Origin: Mangrovibacterium diazotrophicum
Lineage (GTDB): Bacteria > Bacteroidota > Bacteroidia > Bacteroidales > Prolixibacteraceae
Length of the DNA stretch: 64,000 bases
NCBI RefSeq assembly: GCF_003610535.1
Contig: NZ_RAPN01000006.1
Location: 62,001 to 126,000 of the forward strand
Reading direction: 5' to 3'
The notes under the pieces were generated by a model. It searched no databases, had not been told where the DNA came from, and was given only the letters and a program-made list of their open reading frames with translations. Made by a program: the position numbers and the translations under genes. Shown in pieces: positions 42,573 to 51,973 of this stretch; the stretch's first letter is position 1, and each line of letters begins with the position of its first letter.

Positions 42573-44087
42573 TTAGTGCACGTGCCCGGCATGCGGGTCA
42601 AGGGTTGATGAAGCCGAAACCAGTTTCAGCATCACAGCGCCTTTGGTAACAATGCGCTCATCGGCACTTAAACCGCGCTTGATGGCCGTTTCGTAACCGT
42701 TGGATGAGCCCGGGAAAACCTGCCGTTTTTCGAAAAGCTCCGGATTCAGCTGCACAAATACAAAGAAGTTACCCTGTTGCTCCACCAATGAAGTTACCGG
42801 CACAACCACTTCATTTTGCTCCGAACCGGTTGTCAGGTTCATCTCCACGTAACTGCCCGGAACAAATTCGCCGGCATTATCCGCTTCAAAATAAACCGGA
42901 AGCAGAAAGTTGCTTTCCTGCGTACGTTGACCAACCGACAATAATTTGCCGTTCAAATCGTCCAGGTTTCGCCAACCGGGATTACTCGTATAAAAAGCAA
43001 CCGAACTGATTTTGGACAACTGCTTGCTGTACTTTTGCTGCACACCGGCAACCAACTGCACTTTGTCGTAACTGGCTAACGTTGCCAGCGGATCGCCTGC
43101 CGAAACGTGTTGCCCGTTTTGCACACGAACCTGTTCCAGCACGCCCGTTTTGGGTGCCCGAACACTCTGCCCTTGTGAGTTGAAATTCGCTTTTAGATTC
43201 TCATACTTCGCCTCAGCTTTCTCGAAACTGTTGCGGGCTTGCAGGAATTCCTTCTGCGAAACAATTTGCTTGTCGGCCAGTTGCTTCATACGTTCGTACT
43301 CGGCTTTGGCCAGCTCATAGTCGCCTTCAGCGGTCTGATAAACCAGCGCCGCATTATCGTCGCCCATACCCGAGCCGGTAATGGTAAAGAGTTGCTGCCC
43401 GGCCGTAACAGTGCTTCCGCCAACAATCCCCGCCGAAGCAAATTGAACAACACCGCTCGTTTGAGCAGTCAGTGTTCTTGTTTTTGCCGGCAATGCTTCC
43501 ACTCGCGCTGTCGTCTTGATCAGCTGCCCGAAAGGTTTGCTTTGCGGCAACGCGGTGGCAAAGTCCAGTTTCCAGGATTGTTCTTTCGTGAACGGAACTG
43601 CCGTTGCCGGTGCATCCTCTTCTTCCAGAAAGTGGTGCGGTTCGTGACTGTCCGCAAATACCTTCACAGGAACTGACAGCTCATTCACACCGTCTTCTGC
43701 TGCGACACGAAACTTCAATTGTCCGGCACCCGCTTTTGGTGCGTTAACCACCACCCGGTAAATTCCGGGAGAAACCGCCTCAGCCTTTGCCTGCGATTGT
43801 TCGCCGTTTACCTCCAGCAGAGCATTCACCACTGCTCCCACAAGCGGCTTAAAGTTTTCCAGGCAGGTAAAATGAGCCAGCACATCAGCAGACTCTCCTG
43901 CGACAAAAGGTTCCGCTTCGGCAAACAGCTCGTAAGTATCGTTGTATTGAATTAGTTTTTGACTGATTTCTTCGTGATGATCATGGCCATCATTCTCATG
44001 ATCATGATCGTGTTCTGTTTTTTGATGGCTGCTGCAGGCCGCTAAACCGAGGGCCGCAGCAAAAGCCACAACATATAATCGCTTCAT
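42573..44087 (-). CDS. cusB: CusB/CzcB-type periplasmic adaptor lipoprotein
   Basis: A 504-residue lipoprotein: signal MKRLYVVAFAAALGLAAC, lipidated Cys18. Directly after it comes a His/Asp-rich metal-binding stretch (HDHDHENDGHDHHEE), and the C-terminus ends HAGHVH. The middle contains the hairpin helices and lipoyl-like domain of membrane-fusion proteins (RTLTAQTSGVVQFASAGIVG, VRAPKTGVLEQVRVQNGQHV). An extra N-terminal domain of about 130 residues precedes the adaptor core. The start at 44087 is chosen because it exposes the signal. It links the pump and the outer-membrane channel and may deliver metal to the pump. Confidence 0.87.
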   Translation of the reverse strand: MKRLYVVAFAAALGLAACSSHQKTEHDHDHENDGHDHHEEISQKLIQYNDTYELFAEAEPFVAGESADVLAHFTCLENFKPLVGAVVNALLEVNGEQSQAKAEAVSPGIYRVVVNAPKAGAGQLKFRVAAEDGVNELSVPVKVFADSHEPHHFLEEEDAPATAVPFTKEQSWKLDFATALPQSKPFGQLIKTTARVEALPAKTRTLTAQTSGVVQFASAGIVGGSTVTAGQQLFTITGSGMGDDNAALVYQTAEGDYELAKAEYERMKQLADKQIVSQKEFLQARNSFEKAEAKYENLKANFNSQGQSVRAPKTGVLEQVRVQNGQHVSAGDPLATLASYDKVQLVAGVQQKYSKQLSKISSVAFYTSNPGWRNLDDLNGKLLSVGQRTQESNFLLPVYFEADNAGEFVPGSYVEMNLTTGSEQNEVVVPVTSLVEQQGNFFVFVQLNPELFEKRQVFPGSSNGYETAIKRGLSADERIVTKGAVMLKLVSASSTLDPHAGHVH

Positions 44088-44195
44088 TCTTTCTTTGAAT
44101 TGAAAAATGATGAATACCAACGCCCTTTCCGTTTTCCTCTGAAAACAGAACTGACGAATAACTATTTTCGGAACAAGGGTGTTCCGTCCAAAAGA

Positions 44196-44591
44196 TTATG
44201 CGATTACAGGAGGTGCACGGAGACCGGCCGTGTGCCGTTCCGGAGATTTGGGAACAACGATCCGATGTTCGAAATAGGATGTTTCTTCTTCCTCCGGGTA
44301 ATAAATTTCGAGTATTACAAAAGCGGTCAATACCGCCGCTTTCAGATCCAAGGTTTTCCCGGGAACGGGATTCACAACAAAGTGGCAAGGAGCCTGAGAC
44401 TCTTCTTCATGATGGCACACATCTTCCGCGCAAAACTCTACATGAAACTCTGACTGAAGAGCTGAAACCTCTTGGCAACAGCTGTCCTCAAAGGATTTCT
44501 CGTGATGGTGATGCGGCACAAAACTATGCATCAAGACAATCAGGTAGACTGCCAGAAGACCAAAGGAAAATATGTGCCTTGCCTTTTGCAT
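44196..44591 (-). CDS. His/Cys-rich membrane-anchored protein heading the metal efflux operon
   Basis: A 131-residue protein with one N-terminal hydrophobic helix (IFSFGLLAVYLIVLMHSFV), followed by HHHHEKSFEDSCCQE, EFCAEDVCHHEEE and APCHF, a dense set of possible metal ligands, and a second hydrophobic segment (about 83-97). Proteins of this look commonly precede CusB/CusA genes in Bacteroidota and probably bind the metal in the periplasm; this is inference from composition and position. It is the first gene of the operon. A near-perfect promoter lies so close that the ATG at 44591 is practically at the transcription start. Confidence 0.65.
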   Translation of the reverse strand: MQKARHIFSFGLLAVYLIVLMHSFVPHHHHEKSFEDSCCQEVSALQSEFHVEFCAEDVCHHEEESQAPCHFVVNPVPGKTLDLKAAVLTAFVILEIYYPEEEETSYFEHRIVVPKSPERHTAGLRAPPVIA

Positions 44592-44595
44592 GCCA

Positions 44596-44626
44596 CAAAG
44601 ATATGTTTTTCGTCAAATCCCGCAAA
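44596..44626 (-). promoter_or_regulatory. Near-consensus promoter of the metal efflux operon
   Basis: Minus strand TTTG (44626-44623), exactly 19 nt, then TATCTTTG (44603-44596): a full match to TTTG-N19-TAnnTTTG. The expected start of transcription (about 44588-44591) coincides with the ATG of the first gene, implying a leaderless message or a later start codon (Met21). Confidence 0.75.
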
Positions 44627-44638
44627 AAATGCAGGCCG

Positions 44639-47506
44639 CTACGAACGGCTCGATTGGAACCCGTTGTTTGACAAACTGATGTCGACAAAACGAGCGCTCT
44701 TGTTCGGTGGATTAAGCGTCAGAATTTGTTTGATTTTACCCGCTGCTTCCGGATCTTTCGCCATGATGAACATGTACCCACCACCACCGGCGCCGGGTAA
44801 TTTATAGGCCAGACACAAATCTTTAATTTGATTGATGATGCCCTGAATAGCCGGAGGATTCGTTCCCGGATCCAGATCCTGTTTCTGCTGCCAGGTCATG
44901 CTGACTTGCTGTGCAAAATGCTCGTAACTTCCGGTTTGCAGCGCCTCAAAAGTCGTTTGGGCGTGTGCTTTTATTTCGTTCAAAATAGCCAGGTGACGCG
45001 TCGAGTTCAGGAACATTCCGCGAACAATCTCTGACAAAATATTCTTCGCTGTTCGCGTAATCCCGGTATAGTACAACAACATGCACTCGCGATATTCGGG
45101 GCGCGTAAAGAGGTAATCAGGCGTCCAACGTACCGTTGGTGATTGATACAAACCCGAACGTGTTTCGAGCAACTTGATGCCCGGGAACACACCGCCGTAT
45201 TGATCCTGCCAACCACCACCGGTAGTCAGCAATTGCTCCAGAACCAATGTTCGGTTACAAATTTCATTTTTATCCCAGTTCAATCCGCAGAAGTCGGACA
45301 GCGCGCCCAATACGGTCGCGGCTAAAATCGAGCTTGTTCCCAGACCTGATCCTTTCGGGATGGCCGCTAACAACGAGATTTCAATACCGCAACCAAAGGC
45401 TTTCAACTGTTCTTCGAGGCTGCCTTTGACCAATTTCGAGAAAACAGGCCCAAAACCTGCTAAACACAAGGCAGCCTTCGGGATGGAGAACGGAGAACCG
45501 ACTTTCTGGTAGTCAGCCAACTCTTCAAAGGTCTTGACATCTTCCCGAGCGCCCAAATCAATCGATCGCAGAATAATTTTATACTCCTCGCAAGGTTTGA
45601 TGTACACCTGCAACGGCGGCTGACCGTTCAGTTCAATCGCCATGTTCAACACCGACCCGCCCGACATGAGGCAAAACGGTGGCGTGTCACTCCAGCCGCC
45701 GGCTAAGTCGATGCGCACCGGGCTGCGTCCCCACACAATCTGATCGGGGAAAATATTGAGTTGCGGAATAACTTTATCTCCCTTCAGCGATTGTATCAGG
45801 CTTTCGCGCAACAAGGCAAATGCTTTTTGCTCATCGGGCTCCGGGTTCTTACCTGCATATTGGGCCACCCGACTTCGAAACATATAATCGTGCAGTCGTG
45901 TGATTGCCGACTCCTGCTCTGACAATGAAGCCGGTAATTCGATGTTGTTTTCAGCATAATCTTTAGCCGCTTCATCCAGGTTGACCTGGTAAAACACACT
46001 GCGCTGGTAATTTTTCGCAAGCACAGGCCAGTTTTGAATGCGGAATGCTTTGCGTTGCTCATACAAGCGGAATAAGTTCGCTTTTGCTGAAATTCCGGCT
46101 GCCGACAAGCGCTCACTACTCAACCAAAGCGCCTTCATTTCGTCATCGCCATTCGCCTGGATCATCCAGTTCAGCATGCGCCCCATTTGCTCAACGTCCT
46201 TAATCAACGGGAACAAGGCAGCTTCCTGAATATCTGTATCCGGCAAAATACCCGCATCCTCTAAAGTAACATCGTGTTGGAAAAACCATTCCGGCAACGA
46301 GATTCCCATCCAAAGAGTCGATTTATCGGCCACCTTGCCCGAAAATTTATCCGAGAAACCATAAGGACGGACTGCCGTCGTAGTTTCGCCAACTGTCACC
46401 AAATCGATACAAGTCTTCGCCTGCAAATCCATTGTCCAGTTGTTTTCCGGAATCCCCGTCAAAATATGCTGTTGTGCCAATTTCCAACCTTTGCCAACGT
46501 GCGAGTTTTCAATCCACAATTCGGAATGATCAGAAGTCAATGGCACTTCAACCACCGCGTTTTGAATAAACATGGCCGGATGTGGCTTCACATTTTTTGT
46601 CCAGATGCTGCGCTGATCTTTCACCCGGTTTTGCACCGCTAATGTTGACGAAATCAACTCGCGACTTGTACCGTAATGGTAGAATTCGCCTCCCGGCAAT
46701 GGCAAAATTGCCACCGAAAGTGCATTCAGTTCCGGATCGGCATTCTCTGCCTGCGAACCGAGGTTCAAACCAAACTGTCCGTATAAATCGTAAAACGAAG
46801 GTGTCCAATCCGCCGCCGGTTGCTCCGCATCAAAACCAGACTTCTTCATCAACAGTTTCACTGCTTTATCGCTTAGCAACCAAATACCGATGTCCATCAG
46901 GAACAGCTTGCTCACGGCCAGACCGCGAATAATTTCACTACTCGGTTTTTGAAGCATGTACAGCAACTCGTGCGGATACTCGCGGTCGCACACATAAACG
47001 CCATGGTTCGTAGCCAACGAAGGTTCGACCCACAAACCGTAGCAAATCACATCAGCTTCAGGAAGCTTTTCAATTTTATCATTGGCGCGGATAAAGGTGT
47101 CACCGCTGGCAATTAACGTATTTACACCCGCCGGTGCGTGTGTCATAATTTTCTCGTACAGGGGCAACTGCAAGTCCATCAGCGACTGATCGAGCTTCTG
47201 CCCACGCTCATAACGAAACACGGGAATTGGTGTTAAAATTTTACCGGCAGTTGCATAAGATGGCAACCGTCGGCTCTGCCCTCCCGCATGAATAATAATC
47301 CGCTGATCTTTCGCCAACCAGTCGCTGAAGCTCATCTCCGGATTTTCAGTTTTCCAGTTCTGATAAAACAACCAGGAAGTTCCGCCACCGGAGCCCACTT
47401 TTGTACCGGCGGGGTCGCTGGCGCAAAAATATTCCTGTTTGGTAACTTGCTCTAATTGGTGAAACTGATTAACCAGGTTTTCTGGCAGGGAGAGTAACTT
47501 TTTCAT
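44639..47506 (-). CDS. fkp: Bifunctional L-fucokinase / L-fucose-1-phosphate guanylyltransferase
   Basis: A 955-residue cytoplasmic enzyme, close to the 949 residues of Bacteroides fragilis Fkp. The N-terminal half is the nucleotidyltransferase: IIIHAGGQSRRLPSYATAGK, then LTPIPVF. The C-terminal third is a GHMP sugar kinase: SPVRIDLAGGWSDTPPF, AAIPKGSGLGTSSILAATVL (ATP loop) and LPGAGGGGYMFIMA. It converts free L-fucose to GDP-L-fucose for capsule and glycoprotein fucosylation. The start at 47506 (MKKLLSLPENL) is preferred to 47530. No other fucose genes are nearby. Confidence 0.95.
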   Translation of the reverse strand: MKKLLSLPENLVNQFHQLEQVTKQEYFCASDPAGTKVGSGGGTSWLFYQNWKTENPEMSFSDWLAKDQRIIIHAGGQSRRLPSYATAGKILTPIPVFRYERGQKLDQSLMDLQLPLYEKIMTHAPAGVNTLIASGDTFIRANDKIEKLPEADVICYGLWVEPSLATNHGVYVCDREYPHELLYMLQKPSSEIIRGLAVSKLFLMDIGIWLLSDKAVKLLMKKSGFDAEQPAADWTPSFYDLYGQFGLNLGSQAENADPELNALSVAILPLPGGEFYHYGTSRELISSTLAVQNRVKDQRSIWTKNVKPHPAMFIQNAVVEVPLTSDHSELWIENSHVGKGWKLAQQHILTGIPENNWTMDLQAKTCIDLVTVGETTTAVRPYGFSDKFSGKVADKSTLWMGISLPEWFFQHDVTLEDAGILPDTDIQEAALFPLIKDVEQMGRMLNWMIQANGDDEMKALWLSSERLSAAGISAKANLFRLYEQRKAFRIQNWPVLAKNYQRSVFYQVNLDEAAKDYAENNIELPASLSEQESAITRLHDYMFRSRVAQYAGKNPEPDEQKAFALLRESLIQSLKGDKVIPQLNIFPDQIVWGRSPVRIDLAGGWSDTPPFCLMSGGSVLNMAIELNGQPPLQVYIKPCEEYKIILRSIDLGAREDVKTFEELADYQKVGSPFSIPKAALCLAGFGPVFSKLVKGSLEEQLKAFGCGIEISLLAAIPKGSGLGTSSILAATVLGALSDFCGLNWDKNEICNRTLVLEQLLTTGGGWQDQYGGVFPGIKLLETRSGLYQSPTVRWTPDYLFTRPEYRECMLLYYTGITRTAKNILSEIVRGMFLNSTRHLAILNEIKAHAQTTFEALQTGSYEHFAQQVSMTWQQKQDLDPGTNPPAIQGIINQIKDLCLAYKLPGAGGGGYMFIMAKDPEAAGKIKQILTLNPPNKSARFVDISLSNNGFQSSRS

Positions 47507-47717
47507 GCGTTTGTTATGAGTGAAGCCCAAAAATAAGGATTTTATTGAGAGCAGGTGCCGGTTTCATTATGTTACCACATTAAAATTTCGCAAAAAACAG
47601 GCTGAATTTTATGTTACCCGTAAACACTAAAAAATCGGTTTCATCGTTTCATTTGATAGCATAGGTAGGTCGATTCGTTGCGTGAAGGGAAAATAGAAAA
47701 ACTATTAGCTGTGGAAT

Positions 47718-48338
47718 ATGAAAGTAAACAATTTTACTAAAGCTCTGGTCTGTATCGCATTACTTATCGTTAGCGTAACGGTGTCCGGCCAAAACAGAAT
47801 TATTCGGAACCAAGGTTTCTACTATACCATCGAGGGGAAAGCCGGATACGGGTTAAGTATGACAACGGATTACCCGCCTAACTGGCACGACGAATTTTCA
47901 CCTTTCAACCTGGGATTGGCAGTATCGGCCAACATATTTCTGAATTACCATGTTTCCGCGGGGGTGTCATTAGGCTACAACCAATATACTGGTCCTAAAA
48001 TGCAAACGCTTCCCTTTATGGGAAACCTGAAATATTTCTTCGGAAAACCGGCACGAACGCCGTTCATTTATGCGGAGGGTGGATACGCCTTTCGAACCGA
48101 TGCGGACCAACAACACAAAGGGTTGATTTACGAAGCAGGACTCGGCTACCGGCATCAAATGGGCAGACGCCACAACTTTCTGATGTTTAAATTGGGCTAC
48201 AACTACTTTAAAGCCAACCACTGGAAATGGGATCACAAACCCTACACCGACTTTGACGACTGGGATATGCAGTGGTATTTCCTGGAACGGCCAACGATTA
48301 ATTTCACCATTGCTTTCTATCACTCAACGAGATACTAG
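47718..48338 (+). CDS. Outer-membrane beta-barrel protein
   Basis: A 206-residue protein with signal peptide (ALLIVSVTVSGQ, cut near residue 24) and a small barrel of about eight strands: GFYYTIEGKAGYGLSM, LGLAVSANIFLNYHVSAGVS, NFLMFKLGYNYF, and a final strand TINFTIAFYHSTRY. It resembles OmpA/OmpW-sized barrels of unknown role. It diverges from the fkp gene across 211 bp. Directly after the stop codon are three tandem copies of GATTGAAG. Confidence 0.7.
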   Translation: MKVNNFTKALVCIALLIVSVTVSGQNRIIRNQGFYYTIEGKAGYGLSMTTDYPPNWHDEFSPFNLGLAVSANIFLNYHVSAGVSLGYNQYTGPKMQTLPFMGNLKYFFGKPARTPFIYAEGGYAFRTDADQQHKGLIYEAGLGYRHQMGRRHNFLMFKLGYNYFKANHWKWDHKPYTDFDDWDMQWYFLERPTINFTIAFYHSTRY

Positions 48339-48450
48339 ATTGAAGGATTGAAGGATTGAAGGCTGACGGACGCCAGATACTGGATGATAGATAATAGACT
48401 TGAGACTCAGAACTTGGAACTCGGAACTTGAAACTCAGAACCCGGAACCC
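48338..48450. repeat. 8-bp tandem repeat and AACTCGGAAC-type decay sequence
   Basis: GATTGAAG occurs three times in a row at 48338-48361. The run AACTTGGAACTCGGAACTTG at about 48414 belongs to the simple repeat also seen at 1310 and 2700. Confidence 0.65.
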
Positions 48451-48460
48451 GATCATAAAC

Positions 48461-48500
48461 AAAAAGGCCTGAATTATCTCCACGATAATTCAGGCCTTTT
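48461..48500. terminator. Perfect 13-bp bidirectional terminator
   Basis: GGCCTGAATTATC (48466-48478) is exactly complementary to 48484-48496, with A5 before and T4 after. It separates the converging genes ending at 48338 and 48520. Confidence 0.9.
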
Positions 48501-48519
48501 CTATGCTTAGCAATTCATT

Positions 48520-49671
48520 CTAGTTATAACGTCTGAAGAAACCGTTCATCCGGTCCGTTAAGCGCGCATAAATCGGTTTGGTAAATTCCATAAACAGATC
48601 CTGCGATCCAGGAGGAGGTACCGCTGAATTGTTCAGAATTTGAACTTCTTCTTTCGATAGCACACGTTCATCGCCCAGGAAAAGGCCATATTGGTTGCGC
48701 CACAGGAACTCGCCGGGAATATTGTCATCCAGCAACACTCTTTCTGCCTGAAAATCCTGAATATTCAGTTTTATCAAACCGCCGGAAGCAACTTCGTCGG
48801 TCGAAACTTTAATTTTTCCTTTCACGGTAAATGTCCGCTTTTCAGTGCGAACAGAATCGCGCGAAACTTTCACCTGCACTTCTTCCTCAATCTCACGCTG
48901 CAACATCTTTTCTTCTTCGTAGTGCTTCGGGCGCTCTATGTAGAAATCCATAAAAGCCAGCTTCACTACCATATCCGGGTATTTCAGTTCTAATTTCTCA
49001 GCCTCTTCGGGCGTATAAAAATTGACAAAACTTTGAACCGGATACAATTGATTCATGCGTTCCATCACCTGGCTGTAGAAAAAGTCGGCTGTCAGCTCAT
49101 AGCGCATCGACGGCGCTGGCAGTGGCTCAACGATCACCCTCAAAGTGGCTAAATCTTTCGATTCATTGATCATGGCAACAACATCCTTATAACCCGGCAC
49201 CAAGCGATCGCATTCCTGAAAATGGCGGCATGCCTGCTTGGCATCGTCGCGGTTGTTACGATCCAGAAAAGCTTGCCCGGCAACATAGTGTTCTTCCGCG
49301 GCATTCTGAATCACATTTTGCAACTCGCTGGTGTAAACTTTTGGCGAAGTGATGATTTTCCGGGCAGCCGGAATTCGTCGGATCGTCTCGGAAATGCTGT
49401 TGACCTCCTGCATCACCGCCAGGGTTTGGTTCCATTTAAACGGATCGTTGCCAGACAACGTCTGGTCGATTTCTTCCTGGTAATATTCCATGGCCATCGG
49501 ATATCCCTCAGCAACAACCTGCTGGGCTTTGCGGCTATCCGGGTTCTGACTTAAGCGATTGACAGCTTTCGCAATGGCTTCTCTGAAGTTACCGTTATCC
49601 AGGGCCTTCTGTCCTGACGAACAGGCTCCTAAAATTAGGACAACCACCAATAACCAGTAAATACGTTTCAT
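48520..49671 (-). CDS. Lipoprotein with helical repeat region
   Basis: A 383-residue lipoprotein, signal MKRIYWLLVVVLILGAC with Cys17 as the anchor; the start at 49671 exposes it, while 49692 would not. Residues about 20-170 look like tetratricopeptide-type helices (ALDNGNFREAIAKAVNRLSQ, EEHYVAGQAFLDRNNRDDAK). The second half is a charged beta-rich domain (EIEEEVQVKVSRDSVRTEKR). It ends TDRMNGFFRRYN. It resembles uncharacterised phylum-specific lipoproteins. Single-gene unit. Confidence 0.65.
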   Translation of the reverse strand: MKRIYWLLVVVLILGACSSGQKALDNGNFREAIAKAVNRLSQNPDSRKAQQVVAEGYPMAMEYYQEEIDQTLSGNDPFKWNQTLAVMQEVNSISETIRRIPAARKIITSPKVYTSELQNVIQNAAEEHYVAGQAFLDRNNRDDAKQACRHFQECDRLVPGYKDVVAMINESKDLATLRVIVEPLPAPSMRYELTADFFYSQVMERMNQLYPVQSFVNFYTPEEAEKLELKYPDMVVKLAFMDFYIERPKHYEEEKMLQREIEEEVQVKVSRDSVRTEKRTFTVKGKIKVSTDEVASGGLIKLNIQDFQAERVLLDDNIPGEFLWRNQYGLFLGDERVLSKEEVQILNNSAVPPPGSQDLFMEFTKPIYARLTDRMNGFFRRYN

Positions 49672-50061
49672 AGGATTAAATTTAAGGGTCATGAGTTTTC
49701 TCTTTACTTTTCGTGAAAAGCCATTCTAAAATAGTGCCAAAAAGGGTTCGCATTCCGTAAACATTGCCGCACAACAGCATTCAGGTCGCACAAACCGAGG
49801 CAAGAGGCTCTTCCATTCCGAGGGTAAAAATAGATGTTTTTTGCAAAACAGCACCTTTAGAAACGGGAGGTGTGGTAAATTATTGTCGTTCTATTATAAG
49901 TATTTAGGCGATAACGCCCTACACCCTTGCAGCAATTAATTCAATTTTTATTGTTAAATAAAGACACAATCGGTTCATTAATAATTAATAAAATGAGCTG
50001 CGTCGAACTCCGGTTTCCTGATAATTTTGAATAACTTCCCGATTCAATTCAGAGAACAGCC
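49672..50061. promoter_or_regulatory. Intergenic region with promoter -7 box for the pentapeptide/mazG operon
   Basis: No gene is seen in these 390 bp. TAATTTTG at 50022-50029 fits TAnnTTTG and would start transcription about 25 nt before the ATG at 50062. A small palindrome GGCGATAACGCC lies at about 49907. Confidence 0.5.
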
Positions 50062-50625
50062 ATGGCCAATTACGACGAAACTTACGAGAACAAACATTTC
50101 GAAACCAATCAACTGAAGGACACAACTTTCGACGGATGCACCTTCGTGAACTGTTCTTTTGAAAACACAGGGTTGAATCATTGCGACTTCATTGATTGCC
50201 AGTTTTCGGACTGTAATTTTGCAGGCGCAGCGACTGCCCAAACGGGGTTCAAAGACGTGAAATTTGGCAACTGCAAACTGGTTGGTTTGGATTTCTCAGC
50301 TTGCAACGATTTCCTGTTCCAGGTTCAGTTTGAAAACTGCAAAATGGATTATGCGTTGTTTACCGCGAAAAAGTTGAAGAAGACGCGTTTTACAAACTGC
50401 TCGTTGAAAGAAGTTGATTTTACCCGAACGGATCTCTCTGAATCTGTTTTTGATGACTGTGATCTGACTGATGCCCAATTTGAGAGTTGCCTGCTGGTTA
50501 AAGCCGACTTCCGGTCAGCCTTCAATTTTACGATTGACCCGTCGCGAAATAGTCTGAAAAAAACGCGTTTTGCAACCAACGGATTAGCAGGTTTGCTTCG
50601 GAATTACGATTTGATAATTGAATAA
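50062..50625 (+). CDS. Pentapeptide-repeat protein
   Basis: A 187-residue cytoplasmic protein made of pentapeptide repeats with a strong F-x-x-C pattern: FDGCTFVNCSFENTGLNHCD, then FIDCQFSDCNF, TRFTNCSLKEVDFTRTDL and FDDCDLTDAQFESC. The fold is a right-handed square beta-helix. Length and Cys spacing are similar to McbG/Qnr-type proteins that mimic DNA and protect gyrase, but most pentapeptide proteins have other, unknown roles. A DNA-gyrase link is therefore only a possibility. The mazG gene starts 12 bp downstream, suggesting cotranscription. Confidence 0.85.
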   Translation: MANYDETYENKHFETNQLKDTTFDGCTFVNCSFENTGLNHCDFIDCQFSDCNFAGAATAQTGFKDVKFGNCKLVGLDFSACNDFLFQVQFENCKMDYALFTAKKLKKTRFTNCSLKEVDFTRTDLSESVFDDCDLTDAQFESCLLVKADFRSAFNFTIDPSRNSLKKTRFATNGLAGLLRNYDLIIE

Positions 50626-50637
50626 AACACCCTAGAT

Positions 50638-51414
50638 ATGAATGAAAAATTGAAAGCTTTTGGCGAGTTGCTGGAAATTATGGATGAATTGCGTCAGAAG
50701 TGCCCGTGGGATCGGGAGCAAACTTTTGAGTCGCTGCGCAAACTGACAATTGAGGAAACCTACGAGCTGGGCGACGCAATCCTGCAGTCGGATCTGAATG
50801 AGATTAAAAAAGAGTTGGGCGACCTGTTGTTGCACATTGTCTTTTACGCAAAGATCGGGGAAGAAAAACAGGCTTTCAATATTGAGGATGTCATTCGATC
50901 GCTGAATGAAAAACTGATTTACCGCCACCCGCACATTTACGGCGAAGTGGACGTGAACAACTCACGCGAAGTGGAACAAAACTGGGAAGCCCTGAAACTG
51001 AAAGAAAAAGGGAGGAAAAAGAAAACCGTGCTGGAAGGTGTACCGGCCTCGTTACCCGCTTTGGTGAAAGCCAACCGTATCCAGGAAAAAGTGAGCGGTG
51101 TCGGGTTCGACTGGGAATACCCGGAACAGGTTTGGGACAAGGTGAAAGAAGAAGTAAACGAACTGCAGCATGAAATAAACAGCAACGACCACGATAAAAT
51201 AGAAGCCGAATTTGGCGACCTCTTCTTTGCGATGGTGAATGCTGCCCGCTTGTACAAAATTGATCCCGAAGCCGCGCTGGAACGGACCAACCTGAAATTC
51301 ATGAAACGCTTCAACTATTTAGAAAGCCAAACCATTAAGAAAGGCATGGATCTGAAAGAAATGCCTCTCTCGGAAATGGACAAATACTGGGAAGAAGCCA
51401 AACGAATGGAATAA
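50638..51414 (+). CDS. mazG: MazG nucleoside triphosphate pyrophosphohydrolase
   Basis: A 258-residue cytoplasmic enzyme, close to the usual 260-residue length, with two MazG domains. The first shows CPWDREQTFESLRKLTIEET, YELGDAI and ELGDLLLHIVFYA, the EExxE...ExxD metal site. The second repeats it as EEVNELQHEI and AEFGDLFFAMVNAAR. It removes pyrophosphate from abnormal nucleoside triphosphates and can lower ppGpp-related starvation signals. It follows the pentapeptide gene by 12 bp and precedes an exported protein by 25 bp. Confidence 0.93.
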   Translation: MNEKLKAFGELLEIMDELRQKCPWDREQTFESLRKLTIEETYELGDAILQSDLNEIKKELGDLLLHIVFYAKIGEEKQAFNIEDVIRSLNEKLIYRHPHIYGEVDVNNSREVEQNWEALKLKEKGRKKKTVLEGVPASLPALVKANRIQEKVSGVGFDWEYPEQVWDKVKEEVNELQHEINSNDHDKIEAEFGDLFFAMVNAARLYKIDPEAALERTNLKFMKRFNYLESQTIKKGMDLKEMPLSEMDKYWEEAKRME

Positions 51415-51439
51415 ACTGACCTTCTTGAATACTTAACTC

Positions 51440-51964
51440 ATGAAAAAGTTAATCACGCTCTCGATATTAATTTTGATCGCCCTCGCAGGTTCTGGTCAGT
51501 CAAATACATTTGCACGCCTCTCCTTCTTGTTTGGCGACTGGCAGGGAACCGGCAGCGGATTTGGGAACAACCAATCGACAATAACCGCGTCATACAAACC
51601 GGTTATGGATGGCAGTTTCATCGAAGTCAATCATGACTCCCGGTTTCAACCAACCAGCCAAAATCCAAACGGAGAACATCACACCGATCAGGGGATGATT
51701 AGTTTTGACAAAGCCCGAAAAGTAATTGTGTTCCGCCAATTCAACAACGAGGGCTATATCAACCAATATGTTTTGGTAGACTCCCTATCGACTACTGATT
51801 TTCTGGTCTTTCAAACCGAAAATATTGAAAACTTTGTTCCCGGCGGAAGTGCCCGTTGGACCATTGAAAAGAAAAGTGATTCCGAAATCGAGACGAATTT
51901 CTATGTCACTTTTCCTGGTCGCGATGCGGCCTGCTTTGGCACGAACAAACTTTCAAAACAGTAG
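51440..51964 (+). CDS. Exported lipocalin-like protein
   Basis: A 174-residue protein with signal peptide (MKKLITLSILILIALAGSGQ). The mature part has the pattern FLFGDWQGTGSGFGNNQSTI, FIEVNHDSR and VIVFRQFNNEGYINQYVL. This matches the DUF1579/THAP4-like (nitrobindin-type) barrel fold in which a GxW motif near the start closes a small beta-barrel. No heme-binding His could be confirmed, so a ligand cannot be named. Probably the last gene of the pentapeptide-mazG transcript. Confidence 0.65.
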   Translation: MKKLITLSILILIALAGSGQSNTFARLSFLFGDWQGTGSGFGNNQSTITASYKPVMDGSFIEVNHDSRFQPTSQNPNGEHHTDQGMISFDKARKVIVFRQFNNEGYINQYVLVDSLSTTDFLVFQTENIENFVPGGSARWTIEKKSDSEIETNFYVTFPGRDAACFGTNKLSKQ

Positions 51965-51973
51965 GGCCAGTAG

